DNA of 64,000 bases from Caldilineaceae bacterium (lineage in GTDB: Bacteria; Chloroflexota; Anaerolineae; Caldilineales; Caldilineaceae), in NCBI GenBank assembly GCA_026989655.1, contig JALSIX010000114.1:1-64000 (forward strand), written 5' to 3'. The notes under the pieces were generated by a model that made no database searches, had not been told where the DNA came from, and worked only from the letters and a program-made list of their open reading frames with translations. Positions within the stretch are counted from its first letter, which is position 1, and each line of letters starts with the position of its first letter. The position numbers were made by a program, and so were the translations under genes. Shown one piece after another: positions 1 to 8,635 of the stretch.

Positions 1-59
1 GCGTGGGCGCGATGGAGTTCCTGGAGATGACCGAGGACGCGCAGCTGCTGTTCATCTGA
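1..59 (+). CDS. C-terminal end of an unidentified protein (partial)
   Basis: Only the last 18 codons are inside the window, read in the frame that ends at the TGA at 57-59. The visible tail is acidic and ends in leucine, phenylalanine and isoleucine. A strong intrinsic terminator follows 50 nt downstream, which supports this being the true 3' end of a plus-strand gene. The tail is too short to assign to a family. Confidence 0.5.
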   Translation, partial: VGAMEFLEMTEDAQLLFI

Positions 60-110
60 GCGGGGTGAGGCTCTCTGCCCCATTCCCAGAGAACAACCGA
101 GGACGACGAA

Positions 111-150
111 GCCGGACGGGGTGGCCCCGTCCGGCTATGTGTTGCTGTGT
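111..150 (+). terminator. Intrinsic terminator after the partial first gene
   Basis: A perfect 11-bp stem (111-121 with 125-135) closes a TGG loop and is followed by a T-rich stretch. It lies between a plus-strand gene end and the 3' end of the minus-strand methyltransferase, so it may act in both directions. The U-tract is interrupted. Confidence 0.75.
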
Positions 151-212
151 TGCTCGCGTGTATCTATGGGCGCGCGGCCATGGGGCCGATGAAAGGCAAG
201 AAAGCCCATGGC

Positions 213-1058
213 CTAGAACGCGCGATAGTGGTGCCAGGGACGGCTGTCCTCATTCACCTTCCGCAGCACACAGAAGTTGCGGGAGAAGAGATCGGCGAAA
301 CCCTGGCTCCAAGGCAGACTCCAGGTGTGGATCTCGGTGGGGCTCTGGAGCAAAGCCCGAAGGGTACTGGTAAACCTCTTCCAAGGAGGGACCGCCCTTA
401 GAAAATACCGGGACTCCAGACGGTAGGTCCCTAGATTGCGCAGGATGAAAGCCAAGAGTTTGCGAACAGAGGGCATCTTGACATCGTGGAGTATGACCAA
501 TCCGCCAGACCTTACCAACCGGTCGGTATAGTAGAAATCGAGTAGCACGTAGTCAAAGAGATGAGCCCCATCGATGAAGACAACGTCGTAGGACTCCTCC
601 GCTTGGAGAAGGCGAGGCAGGACCATGTGAGAGGGTTCCTCAAAGAAACGCACCATGTCCCGATAGCCTGCCCGCTCGAGATTGAGAAGACCGATGTCCT
701 TCCAGTAGCTCTGCTGAAAGGGGTCGATAGCGGTATGGCGACAGGAATCCCGGTCGTCGCGCGCGCCGTGCTCAGCGTGGGCCTGGCAGATGAACAGCGA
801 GGAAAGCCCATAGGCCAGCCCGATCTCCAAAGTACGAGAGGGAGGGAGATCCGAGACGATCCGGTACAGCACTTCCCCCTCTTGGCGATGGATGGAGGTA
901 GGGAATGCAGGAAAGCGGTTGCCCTGTTGGTCCCACACATGGCCGGTACGGTAGATCTCGTCCAAGACCTCGTTCAAGACCATCTGCGATGGCTGGGAGG
1001 CACGAACCAATGCGTCCGCCGACATGTATGTCCTCGCGCCCTTCGTCTTCATCCACAT
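213..1058 (-). CDS. Class I SAM-dependent methyltransferase (Methyltransf_24 type)
   Basis: The 281-residue protein has a Rossmann methyltransferase core: a motif I-like LEIGLAYG around residue 97, then FIDGAHLFDYVLLD near the middle, where acidic residues close the nucleotide pocket, and an LHDVK strand after it. This DGAH pattern is typical of Methyltransf_24 enzymes, which are common in surface-polysaccharide clusters; the acceptor is unknown. It is transcribed away from the LamG/glycosyltransferase genes at 1234. The ATG has GGAGCTG about 11 nt upstream and a weak TATACC -10-like sequence further up. Confidence 0.8.
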   Translation of the reverse strand: MWMKTKGARTYMSADALVRASQPSQMVLNEVLDEIYRTGHVWDQQGNRFPAFPTSIHRQEGEVLYRIVSDLPPSRTLEIGLAYGLSSLFICQAHAEHGARDDRDSCRHTAIDPFQQSYWKDIGLLNLERAGYRDMVRFFEEPSHMVLPRLLQAEESYDVVFIDGAHLFDYVLLDFYYTDRLVRSGGLVILHDVKMPSVRKLLAFILRNLGTYRLESRYFLRAVPPWKRFTSTLRALLQSPTEIHTWSLPWSQGFADLFSRNFCVLRKVNEDSRPWHHYRAF

Positions 1059-1233
1059 TTCAGCTCCGAGAATGTGCCCAGGTATACTGTAGATGGAACA
1101 GGGGAGATTGGGTACGCCCGTTGCTCAGGCCGACCCGCTTGGCACGCGGTTCTCGATGCACCGCCCATTGGTGTCAGGCAGCGTGCATGCCCAACAAGCG
1201 ACACCTTGAGAAACCTCTCGGGAGGAGCCGGCC

Positions 1234-3432
1234 ATGGCGACACGTTCGATCCTCGTCCCCGTCGCCCTCCTGGCGATCGTCCTGGGCCTTGGGAGCAGGG
1301 AAACCCCACCCAAAACAGCCACAGCAGCCCTCCCCTGGCTCAAAGCCCATGGATCCAACGGCCTGGGTGGGGCCCATACCCTTGTCTTTCTCCCGCTCGT
1401 CGTACGACAGGACCATATTCCCGTCGTCGATGCACAGAAAATCGCCCACTTTGCCTTCAATGAACCGCCAGGCACCACTGTGTTCACCGACTCCACTGGG
1501 CTTGAACTCTATGGTACCTGCAAGCTCCAGGATTGTCCAATGGCAGGGATATGGGGCCGTTCAGGAACGGCCCTGCGCTTCGGTGGCCCGCAAAACGGCA
1601 TTGCCATCTCCGTTCGAGAGGAGGTGGCCGCGGAGTTCGCCGATACGGGTTTCTCGCTCGGCTTCTGGTTTTATCCGACCACTGCCCGGTGTGGCTTCTG
1701 CCGAATCGTCAACCGCTTCGATCCAAGCACTGGACGGGGGTGGGCGCTCGACCTGGCAGATGGGCAGGAGGACAGCCGGCTCACCTTCTATGCCAGCAAC
1801 GGCGCCGAGTCGATGCTCCTGCGAACAGAGGCCCGCGTGCTCCTGAACGAGTGGCACCATGTTGTGGTTGCCGTGGACGGCCCCACAGGACAGGTCCAGC
1901 TCTTTGTGGACGGGACCCTGTGGGGCGAGGCCCAAGCAGCCTTTCTCCGGAAAGATGCGTTCTCTCTGACACGCCAAAGCCCGCTTCGTGTTGGCTCTCT
2001 GGAGGGCGAATCGGACAACATGCTCGGTATGTTCGACGAGCTGTCCCTGTACAGAGGCCCGCTCTCTGCCCCCGCTGTAGCCGCTCTTTACACCCGTGCA
2101 GACCGGCCCAACACCCCCGGATTCTCCCTGTGGAACGCCTGGCAGGTGCTGACCTTGTTCCGAGGATTTGGCCTGGACGTACTCGACCCCATCCCCGTCT
2201 CCACGTCTGGCATGGAGGGCATTGAGGCGCGGGGAAACGAAGGGGCCATCTTCAGGCCCGGCGCTCCATGCGAACCGTGTCTCATCTGGGTCTTCACATT
2301 TTCAGATCCCGGGGAGGTCAAGGCGCTACGGGACGAACTTACCCAGGTGACCAAGGCCGCACGGGAAGATCTCTTCATCCACGAAAACGTGCTGCTCCGA
2401 TTTGAGCAGGTGCCCATGGCGATCCGTCCACCATACCAGGAGGCTCTGTCGTTGGGGATGCTGGGCTCGGTGCTGGATGCGCCGAACAACTTGACCGACG
2501 CGGATTTCGAATCCTGGCGAGCATACTACCCCATCGACCGAGGCCAACAGAGCGACCTCCAAAGGGGTCGCTCCCAGAGGACATACGACCGTTGGGAGGG
2601 CCCGAACCGCTGGCTGTTTGGCCAATCGACCTGGCTCTACATGGATCCCGATGAACCGGGTGCCCCCCCTCCAGGCCTTCCAACCACCTATCGGGGCAGG
2701 CCACTGACCTACTACTACCATTATCACTGTGAACCCCAGACCAACCCGGACACCTACACGGACTGTACCAACTGGCAGATCTACATCGAACTGCTCTCCA
2801 TGGGGAAGGACGAGACCGAACTGTACAACTGGGCACGAGGAGGGTGGGGATCTCTGTCACCCAAACCTGTACACTGGGAGGCCTACTATCCCCCTGCGGT
2901 GTTCGACGAAAGATGTGAGACCAACGACATCCGCCAGAATTTCTCCTCGGCTACCCTTCAAAATCCTCAATTGCGAGCACCGCTCGCATTTCGTCTGCCC
3001 AGCCAGCCCGGGCTCTGGAACATCAGCCCCGAGGTCTGCGCCCTGACCTTCAACAACTACCTGTATACCGTCGAAAACCTACGCCAGGCCAAACGATGGC
3101 GGGTCTTCACCCGAATGCTCGCGAAAGAGTTCGACACGGCCACGCAGCGATTCGTCGTCAAAGCCGAAAACCAATATTACGAGCGCATCCAGGATGTGGA
3201 TGGAGAAGCCATATACCGCAAATGGGCCCACGAGATCTACTGGTCCCGCGAGGTAAAACCCGACACGCCTAGGCTGTACGGCCTGGAGGCGTTCTGGTGG
3301 TGGACCTGGGAACGGCCTCCTGAGCGATATCGGGACTATAACCTCGATCCCACATGGTCGGAGCTACAGTGGTGTTATGTCGATCCCAGCCGGGGGCCTA
3401 AAGGACTGGGAACCCTGGTCTGTGAACCTTGA
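1234..3432 (+). CDS. Secreted LamG/concanavalin-fold protein
   Basis: This 732-residue protein starts with a hydrophobic export segment (residues 5-20). A laminin-G-like jelly roll follows at roughly 70-290, recognisable by the central GFWFYP strand, EWHHVVVAVDG, QLFVDG and a final DELSLYRGPLSAPAVAALY, the usual LamG_3 ending. The remaining 430 residues are rich in Trp, Tyr and Pro and match nothing I recognise. LamG domains usually bind glycans or proteins outside the cell, so I infer an extracellular carbohydrate-associated role; no catalytic motif is visible. GGGAGGAG lies 8 nt before the ATG. Two glycosyltransferase genes follow closely, suggesting one transcription unit. Confidence 0.75.
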   Translation: MATRSILVPVALLAIVLGLGSRETPPKTATAALPWLKAHGSNGLGGAHTLVFLPLVVRQDHIPVVDAQKIAHFAFNEPPGTTVFTDSTGLELYGTCKLQDCPMAGIWGRSGTALRFGGPQNGIAISVREEVAAEFADTGFSLGFWFYPTTARCGFCRIVNRFDPSTGRGWALDLADGQEDSRLTFYASNGAESMLLRTEARVLLNEWHHVVVAVDGPTGQVQLFVDGTLWGEAQAAFLRKDAFSLTRQSPLRVGSLEGESDNMLGMFDELSLYRGPLSAPAVAALYTRADRPNTPGFSLWNAWQVLTLFRGFGLDVLDPIPVSTSGMEGIEARGNEGAIFRPGAPCEPCLIWVFTFSDPGEVKALRDELTQVTKAAREDLFIHENVLLRFEQVPMAIRPPYQEALSLGMLGSVLDAPNNLTDADFESWRAYYPIDRGQQSDLQRGRSQRTYDRWEGPNRWLFGQSTWLYMDPDEPGAPPPGLPTTYRGRPLTYYYHYHCEPQTNPDTYTDCTNWQIYIELLSMGKDETELYNWARGGWGSLSPKPVHWEAYYPPAVFDERCETNDIRQNFSSATLQNPQLRAPLAFRLPSQPGLWNISPEVCALTFNNYLYTVENLRQAKRWRVFTRMLAKEFDTATQRFVVKAENQYYERIQDVDGEAIYRKWAHEIYWSREVKPDTPRLYGLEAFWWWTWERPPERYRDYNLDPTWSELQWCYVDPSRGPKGLGTLVCEP

Positions 3433-3448
3433 GAATGCCGAGCACCCC

Positions 3449-4378
3449 ATGGGCACCGTCTCGATCGTGATCCCCACCTATCATGCCACCTCGCTGGAGG
3501 CCACCGTGGATGGGCTCATGGCCCAGAGTTCCTGGCCTTCCATTGCCGAGATCGTAGTGGTGGGCCGTCAACCTCCCGGGCCGTGGCGTACACGTCCCAA
3601 AGTCCGCTACATCGAAGTCATGGATCGGCCTTCTCCGGCCCACAACAGGAACGTAGGGGCCCAGTTGAGCTCGGCGCCATGGCTGTGTTTCCTCGACTCT
3701 GACTGCCTGCCCATGCCGGACTGGCTAGAACGGTTGATGGAACATGCCGAGAGATATGGGGCCCGTGCCCTCTGTGGCAGTGTGACGGTGCCAGAAGATA
3801 CCTCTTACTGGGCATTGTGCGACCATCTCCTGGCCTTTCGTGAACTGACCCGCACTCGCGGTGTGCCCCAGTGGGTTCCCTACGGTGCCTCGCTCAACCT
3901 CTGCATGCGACGCGATCTCTTCCATGCCCTGGGCGGGTTCGACACGGCCTTTGCCCAAGCGGCTGGGGAGGATTGGGACCTCTGTGAACGTTTGAGCGAG
4001 CGGGGTGAAGGGCTCCTGTTTGTGCCCACAGCAACTGTGATCCATTGCCATAGCCGTCGAGATCTCCGTTCCGCCTGGGAACATCTGTATCGATACGGCA
4101 CTGCCGTGGCCACAAGACGGGCGCTCCGCGGGCCGGACTGGCGCCTACAGTGGGGATATCGTCTGGCGCGCGTGCCCTTCCTTTTGGAGCTCTACGGTCT
4201 TGCTCGGGTGTTGGTCCGAGCTCCCCTTCACTTTGCCTGGAGAGATACGGCTTCGCCCCGAAAGGACTGGCGGATCCCCTGGGGCATGATCGTATTGGAT
4301 CTGGCCCTTTCCCATGGGATTGTCCACGGTGTCCGTCGTCGTGCCCTTGCTGACCACGGAGTGCCCCAGCCCCCGTAA
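3449..4378 (+). CDS. Glycosyltransferase family 2
   Basis: The 309-residue GT-A enzyme opens with VSIVIPTYHATSLEATVDGLM, the GT2 nucleotide-binding strand. It has a DSDCLPMPDWLERL segment as the metal-binding DXD-like motif and GGFDTAFAQAAGEDWDLCERL, the conserved GGF...ED-W-L element after it. It probably transfers a nucleotide-activated sugar to a surface glycan; donor and acceptor are unknown. I chose the ATG at 3449, 17 nt after the LamG stop, because the GT2 fold begins immediately there. An in-frame ATG at 3377 would add 24 atypical residues and overlap the upstream gene. Confidence 0.85.
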   Translation: MGTVSIVIPTYHATSLEATVDGLMAQSSWPSIAEIVVVGRQPPGPWRTRPKVRYIEVMDRPSPAHNRNVGAQLSSAPWLCFLDSDCLPMPDWLERLMEHAERYGARALCGSVTVPEDTSYWALCDHLLAFRELTRTRGVPQWVPYGASLNLCMRRDLFHALGGFDTAFAQAAGEDWDLCERLSERGEGLLFVPTATVIHCHSRRDLRSAWEHLYRYGTAVATRRALRGPDWRLQWGYRLARVPFLLELYGLARVLVRAPLHFAWRDTASPRKDWRIPWGMIVLDLALSHGIVHGVRRRALADHGVPQPP

Positions 4379-4545
4379 AGTTGTCCACGGGCCTCTCCGA
4401 CTGCGGCCTCCATCCCCCCTCCAGACAAGGGATATCCCGGATGGAACCTGGAGGGCCGAGCCCAATGGATGCCTTGCCGGAGTATGCCGACCGCTGCAGC
4501 TCCAGAACATCCACGTACGGCCAGGGCAACGAACAGGCAGGGACC

Positions 4546-5511
4546 ATGGATAAACTTGGTGTGGTGCTGCTCAACTGGAACAATTCGACCGATACCATCC
4601 AATGTGTCTCTCAACTGCGTCCAATCCTTGCACAGATACCTGGAAGCCAGGTGGTGGTAGTGGATAACGGCTCACAGGATGGATCAGTGGCCCGGTTACA
4701 GGAGGAGCCGGACATTCACCTGATCGTCCACCCGCGCAATAGGGGGTTTGCCGCGGGTGTCAATGCGGGCATCCAGTGGCTGTTGGAAGAAGGGCATCCA
4801 GCCATCTTGGTGCTGAACAGCGATGTAGTACTGCCCCCGGGGTTTCTTGACCCGATGGTCGACTTACTGGCCCGGGTCCCTACAGCGGGGATCGTCTCTC
4901 CCAAGATCCGCTATCTAGATCCCCCCAACCGCTTGTGGTATGCTGGTGGGCGCTTCCGCTATCCGAGGCTCTTGGGAGGGATGGAGGGATTGGGTGAGGA
5001 GGACCGAGGCCAATACGATCGGACACGCTCCGTGGACTTCGTCACAGGCTGCTGCATGTTGGTCCGTCGTGAGGTCTTTGAGACCATCGGTCTCTTCGAC
5101 GAGGACTTCTTCTTCTATCAGGAGGACATCGATTTCTGCATCCGAGCCCGGGCAGCCGGATTTGAGAGCTGGTTCTGCCCGGCGTCGCTCATCTGGCATC
5201 GGGTCTCCAGTTCTACAGAGACCACGCCAGCATTGCGGACCTATCTCTACGCGCACAGCCGGTTCATCTTCTTCTCCAAACACATCCGTGGCCTGCGATG
5301 GTTTCCCGTTCTAGCTCTCGAGGCGGCCCGCTGGGCCCGAACGATAGCCGTCGCGCTGGCTCAAGGACAGGCACAACACGGGATGGCCTATACCCGAGGG
5401 CTGTTCGGAGGAATACTCTGGAGCCTGGGTTGGACGCGCGATCGCAGAGGCCAGGATCCTCCACAGCGCCTTGGGGACCCTGGAAGTGCTGGAGGGGCTC
5501 CACGAACTTGA
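4546..5511 (+). CDS. Glycosyltransferase family 2, rhamnosyltransferase-like
   Basis: The 321-residue protein starts with LGVVLLNWNNSTDT and VVVVDNGSQDGS, followed by NRGFAAGVNAGI, the pattern of WbbL/RfbF-type rhamnosyltransferases. LVLNSDVVLPPGFLDPM supplies the DXD-equivalent NSD, and GLFDEDFFFYQEDIDFCIRARAAGF is the catalytic ED(I/V)D block. It likely adds rhamnose or a similar sugar to a lipid-linked or surface glycan. The chosen ATG sits directly before the GT fold; the frame stays open for 55 codons upstream but with non-family sequence. It precedes the flippase-like gene at 5539 by 27 nt. Confidence 0.87.
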   Translation: MDKLGVVLLNWNNSTDTIQCVSQLRPILAQIPGSQVVVVDNGSQDGSVARLQEEPDIHLIVHPRNRGFAAGVNAGIQWLLEEGHPAILVLNSDVVLPPGFLDPMVDLLARVPTAGIVSPKIRYLDPPNRLWYAGGRFRYPRLLGGMEGLGEEDRGQYDRTRSVDFVTGCCMLVRREVFETIGLFDEDFFFYQEDIDFCIRARAAGFESWFCPASLIWHRVSSSTETTPALRTYLYAHSRFIFFSKHIRGLRWFPVLALEAARWARTIAVALAQGQAQHGMAYTRGLFGGILWSLGWTRDRRGQDPPQRLGDPGSAGGAPRT

Positions 5512-5538
5512 GAAGCGGAAACGGGGACATGGAGCAAA

Positions 5539-6492
5539 GTGGCGCATAAACTTCGCCTGGGGTTGGCTGCGGGTCTTGCCCTGGCCGTTCTCGGATTTCT
5601 CACCATCCGGGCCTATGAGGGGTTGCTCCAATTGTGGCTCGATCCACCACGGTTGGCTTGGGGATACATCGGCCTGGCTGTCGGGTTCCAGGTCACCGGG
5701 ATGGCCATCGCAGCCCAGGTATGGCACCGCATCCTGGCCCATTTGGGCATCCAGTCCACCTATTCCTTCGATTTCCGAGTCTTTGTCCTGTCCGCCATCG
5801 CTCGGAAACTTCCCGGCACCGCTTGGTATGCCGTGGGCCGTATCGTTCTCTACCACCGTGCGGGATTCGTCCGACAGAAGATCGTGCGGGGTCTTTTCTG
5901 GGAGCTGGTTGCATTGACGTTGGCTGGGCTGCTCAGTTTCGGCTTTGGCCTGTTGGCCGGTATCGATCGCTCCGTCTCCGGGCTCTCCTGGCTCCCGCAC
6001 ATTCCACTGGCGGAGATTGCCTGGGCAGTGTCCGGGATCATGGCGCTCGGCCTTGGGCTCGTCCTGCTGGGGAGATCGCATCGGTCCCTCATCCCTTGGC
6101 TGAACAGACCCGGTACCGACAACCGGCCCTCATGGGGTATCCTGTTGAGCTGGACTGTGGGCGAGATGATCGTCATCGGATGTGCGACGGGGGTGGTGTT
6201 TGCCTTGCTGAAGGCACTGGACCCTTCCATAGCCAATGGACTGTTTGTCCCTCTGATGGCTGCATTCGGCCTATCGATCGCCCTGGGCCCTCTCCTGGTA
6301 TGGCTGCCTGCCGACCTGGGACTCAAGGATGGGGTGGTCTATCTGGTTCTCAGCCAGGCCATCTCCCCTCCGATGGCCGCTCTCCTGGTCCTAGTGTGGC
6401 GCATCACAGTGACCGGGATAGAGCTCCTGGTTGGAGGAGCCGCCGGCGTAAGTCTCAGCCCATGGAGAAAGGCCTCGAACCTAAAAGGCTAA
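5539..6492 (+). CDS. Polytopic membrane protein of the LPG synthase TM / UPF0104 type
   Basis: This 317-residue protein has about eight hydrophobic segments. It resembles the membrane half of lysylphosphatidylglycerol synthase (COG0392), with conserved positions around ARKLPGTAWYAVGR (near residue 85) and a C-terminal DLGLKDGVVYLVL segment. Members next to glycosyltransferases are usually regarded as putative lipid or glycan flippases. There is no soluble aminoacyl-transferase domain, so lysyl-PG synthesis is unlikely. It starts with GTG behind a GGAG box and belongs to the preceding glycosyltransferase unit. Confidence 0.8.
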   Translation: MAHKLRLGLAAGLALAVLGFLTIRAYEGLLQLWLDPPRLAWGYIGLAVGFQVTGMAIAAQVWHRILAHLGIQSTYSFDFRVFVLSAIARKLPGTAWYAVGRIVLYHRAGFVRQKIVRGLFWELVALTLAGLLSFGFGLLAGIDRSVSGLSWLPHIPLAEIAWAVSGIMALGLGLVLLGRSHRSLIPWLNRPGTDNRPSWGILLSWTVGEMIVIGCATGVVFALLKALDPSIANGLFVPLMAAFGLSIALGPLLVWLPADLGLKDGVVYLVLSQAISPPMAALLVLVWRITVTGIELLVGGAAGVSLSPWRKASNLKG

Positions 6493-6562
6493 GGCGTAGC
6501 TCCTCCAGCCACACGCGCCGTCCACCGCCGAGACAGAATGCACGTTCTAACGAGCCATGGGC

Positions 6563-6568
6563 TATAAT
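6563..6568 (+). promoter_or_regulatory. Probable -10 element for the methyltransferase at 6742
   Basis: A consensus TATAAT occurs about 175 nt before the methyltransferase start, in the only AT-rich stretch of the gap. No good -35 is visible, so an activator may be needed. A near-match to a LexA box (AGAATGCACGTTCT, one mismatch to AGAAC-N4-GTTCT) lies at 6535-6548, where the -35 would be. Confidence 0.45.
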
Positions 6569-6741
6569 TGAACAATCGAAATGGATATACCCTGGGACGA
6601 TCCGAGAGCATCCCCGGGGGTACAGGGGACTTCCCTGCGATCCCCTGAGGTTGATGACAGACGCTCCGCCCCGTGCCGAACCAGACAGGTCGTTGGCCAT
6701 GGCGCGACGACAACATCGAGGAACTCCGCAGAGAAGGAACG

Positions 6742-7458
6742 ATGATCGAGATCAGACACACCTCCGAGACCCAGCCTGTCTATGATGCGATATACCGGGG
6801 AACCGCGATCCGCCAGATGGACTCGTTCTTCCTGTGGATCCAGGAGCTGTTGAGGATCGCCCCTGGCGAACGACTGTTGGACGTATCTACCGGCCGGGGT
6901 CAGATGGTACAATTGGCACTCGAGCGCGGTATCCAGGCCTACGGTCTTGACTTCTCGGGCGTTGCGTGCCGGCTCGCATCTGGAAGAAGCCCCGGGCATA
7001 TCGTATGTGCCGACGCCCATGCCCTCCCCTTTCCCGATAACTCCTTCGATGCGGTAACCAATCTAGGTAGCCTGGAACATCTCCAGGACATGGCCCAAGG
7101 AGTCCGGGAGATGGCCAGGGTGTTGCGCCCCTCGGGACGCGCGTGCATCACGGTTCCCAATACCTTTGGGCTGTTCTGGAACGTCCAGGTTGCCTGGCGC
7201 ACGGGCGATGTGGACGACGATGGTCAGCCACTGCAGCGCTACGGGACCCGGAGGCAATGGGAGCAGCTTCTCGAGTCCAATGGCCTCCAGGTGGTGGAAG
7301 TGCGGGGATACGAGCACGAACATGCCTTTCCAAGAACCTGGCAAGATGTCAGACGTTATTGGTTTCGGCCCATTCGAACCACACGCATGTTGCTGTCCCC
7401 TCTGTTGCCGGTGAACCTCGCCGGGCAGTTTGTGTTCCTCTGTGTTCCAAAGCCCTGA
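6742..7458 (+). CDS. SAM-dependent methyltransferase (Methyltransf_11 type)
   Basis: The 238-residue class I methyltransferase shows motif I as RLLDVSTGRGQMVQLALERG, the acidic YGLDFSG after strand 2, CADAHALPFPDNSFDAVTNLGSLEHL (motif II and post-II) and the EMARVLRPSGRACITVPN motif III region. This is the Ubie/Methyltransf_11 arrangement often found in glycan and lipid clusters. AAGGA lies 6 nt before the ATG at 6742. A longer in-frame reading from 6673 lacks a ribosome-binding site. The substrate cannot be read from sequence. Confidence 0.85.
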   Translation: MIEIRHTSETQPVYDAIYRGTAIRQMDSFFLWIQELLRIAPGERLLDVSTGRGQMVQLALERGIQAYGLDFSGVACRLASGRSPGHIVCADAHALPFPDNSFDAVTNLGSLEHLQDMAQGVREMARVLRPSGRACITVPNTFGLFWNVQVAWRTGDVDDDGQPLQRYGTRRQWEQLLESNGLQVVEVRGYEHEHAFPRTWQDVRRYWFRPIRTTRMLLSPLLPVNLAGQFVFLCVPKP

Positions 7459-7547
7459 TGTTTCCCGAACCACAGCCGCTACATTGTCCTTCACACCCTG
7501 TTCTCAAGAGAGGAGCAGGCCAAGGAACCCACAAGGGGGAACTGGAG

Positions 7548-8435
7548 ATGATACCCAAACTCGGCGGAAGAACTGTCCAACGCGCGCTGTTGCTCGTCAC
7601 CCTGGCGGCGGCAGCCCTGATGTTGACATATTGTGGGGGACGCGATCAACCGCCCGACGAACCCCCTGTCAACCAGACAACGTCCCCCACGGCTCCAGAT
7701 ACCCCCACCGTATCCCCTCTGAGCCCTCTGAGTGCATCGGTGGGGATCCGCTCCGAGGATGTGGATACCGGCCTTGGCCTGTACCAGGAGGGGCGGTACG
7801 AGGAGGCCATGGCTCTGTTTGACCGAGCGATCGCCCAAGGCGTCGACCTCGCCCGAGCACATGGAGGCCGAGCGGCTGTCTATGTGGCCTGGCGTCGATA
7901 TGAGGAGGCCGTCCAGGAATATACCACGGCCTTGATGTACGGCTCATCGCCCGAACTCCTGGTCGGCCGCTGCAATGCACTTCGCTATCTCCTCAAACAC
8001 CAACAGGCACTTGACGACTGCCGCACAGCCATCGAGATGGACCCCGACAACCCAGAGGTTCACCTCGTATTGGCCAGCCTGTACCTGGAACAGGGGGACA
8101 CCGCCGAGGCACAGCTCCACGCGACAAAAGTGCTTGAGGAGCTCGATCCGGGGAGCTCCCGGGCGGCCTTTCTGATGGGGATGATCGCCCTTCAACAGGG
8201 CAACGCGGAGGAGGCCATGGCCTACCTGACCCAGGCCATCGAACTGGATCCGGAGGAACCACAGTACTACTGGGAACGTGGCTTTCTGGCATTGGGGTTG
8301 GGACAGGTGGAGCAGGCCCGAGCCGACATGGAGGCCATCCTCCGGGTGGGCAACCCGCGCCAACACGGTGAACTCATGTTGCGCGCCAGCTCCCAGCTCA
8401 ATTTCCTGGGCGGAGCGACCCCGGAAAGCGATTGA
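7548..8435 (+). CDS. TPR-repeat lipoprotein
   Basis: The 295-residue protein begins with a lipoprotein signal: basic start, hydrophobic residues 13-26 and a lipobox-like LTYC with Cys29. A Pro/Thr linker follows, then about five tetratricopeptide repeats from residue 75 onward, e.g. GLYQEGRYEEAMALFDRAI, and later AYLTQAIELDPEEPQYYWERG. TPR lipoproteins act as assembly scaffolds at the cell surface. The partner is unknown; the upstream methyltransferase and downstream secreted repeat protein are candidates. The start follows a GGGGGA sequence. Confidence 0.85.
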   Translation: MIPKLGGRTVQRALLLVTLAAAALMLTYCGGRDQPPDEPPVNQTTSPTAPDTPTVSPLSPLSASVGIRSEDVDTGLGLYQEGRYEEAMALFDRAIAQGVDLARAHGGRAAVYVAWRRYEEAVQEYTTALMYGSSPELLVGRCNALRYLLKHQQALDDCRTAIEMDPDNPEVHLVLASLYLEQGDTAEAQLHATKVLEELDPGSSRAAFLMGMIALQQGNAEEAMAYLTQAIELDPEEPQYYWERGFLALGLGQVEQARADMEAILRVGNPRQHGELMLRASSQLNFLGGATPESD

Positions 8436-8635
8436 GCTCGATCGGATCGCATCGAAGTGACCGCCTTGTCCGGACGCACAGGGAGATCTCGTTCAGTACT
8501 TCCCAGGAGGTAGAGCTACGGAGCCGTTGAAATACCTCCGATGGAGTATCGACATCCCGGCCGATCTGGGTAACATGGGTATGGCGGAACTACCGACGCG
8601 GGTTCCATCCAGACAACAGGAAAGGAGATGGAATT

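Noticed and set aside
3377-3448. Earlier start for the first GT2 glycosyltransferase
   Set aside because: It would overlap the LamG gene by 56 nt and add residues unlike the family; the ATG at 3449 begins directly at the conserved strand.
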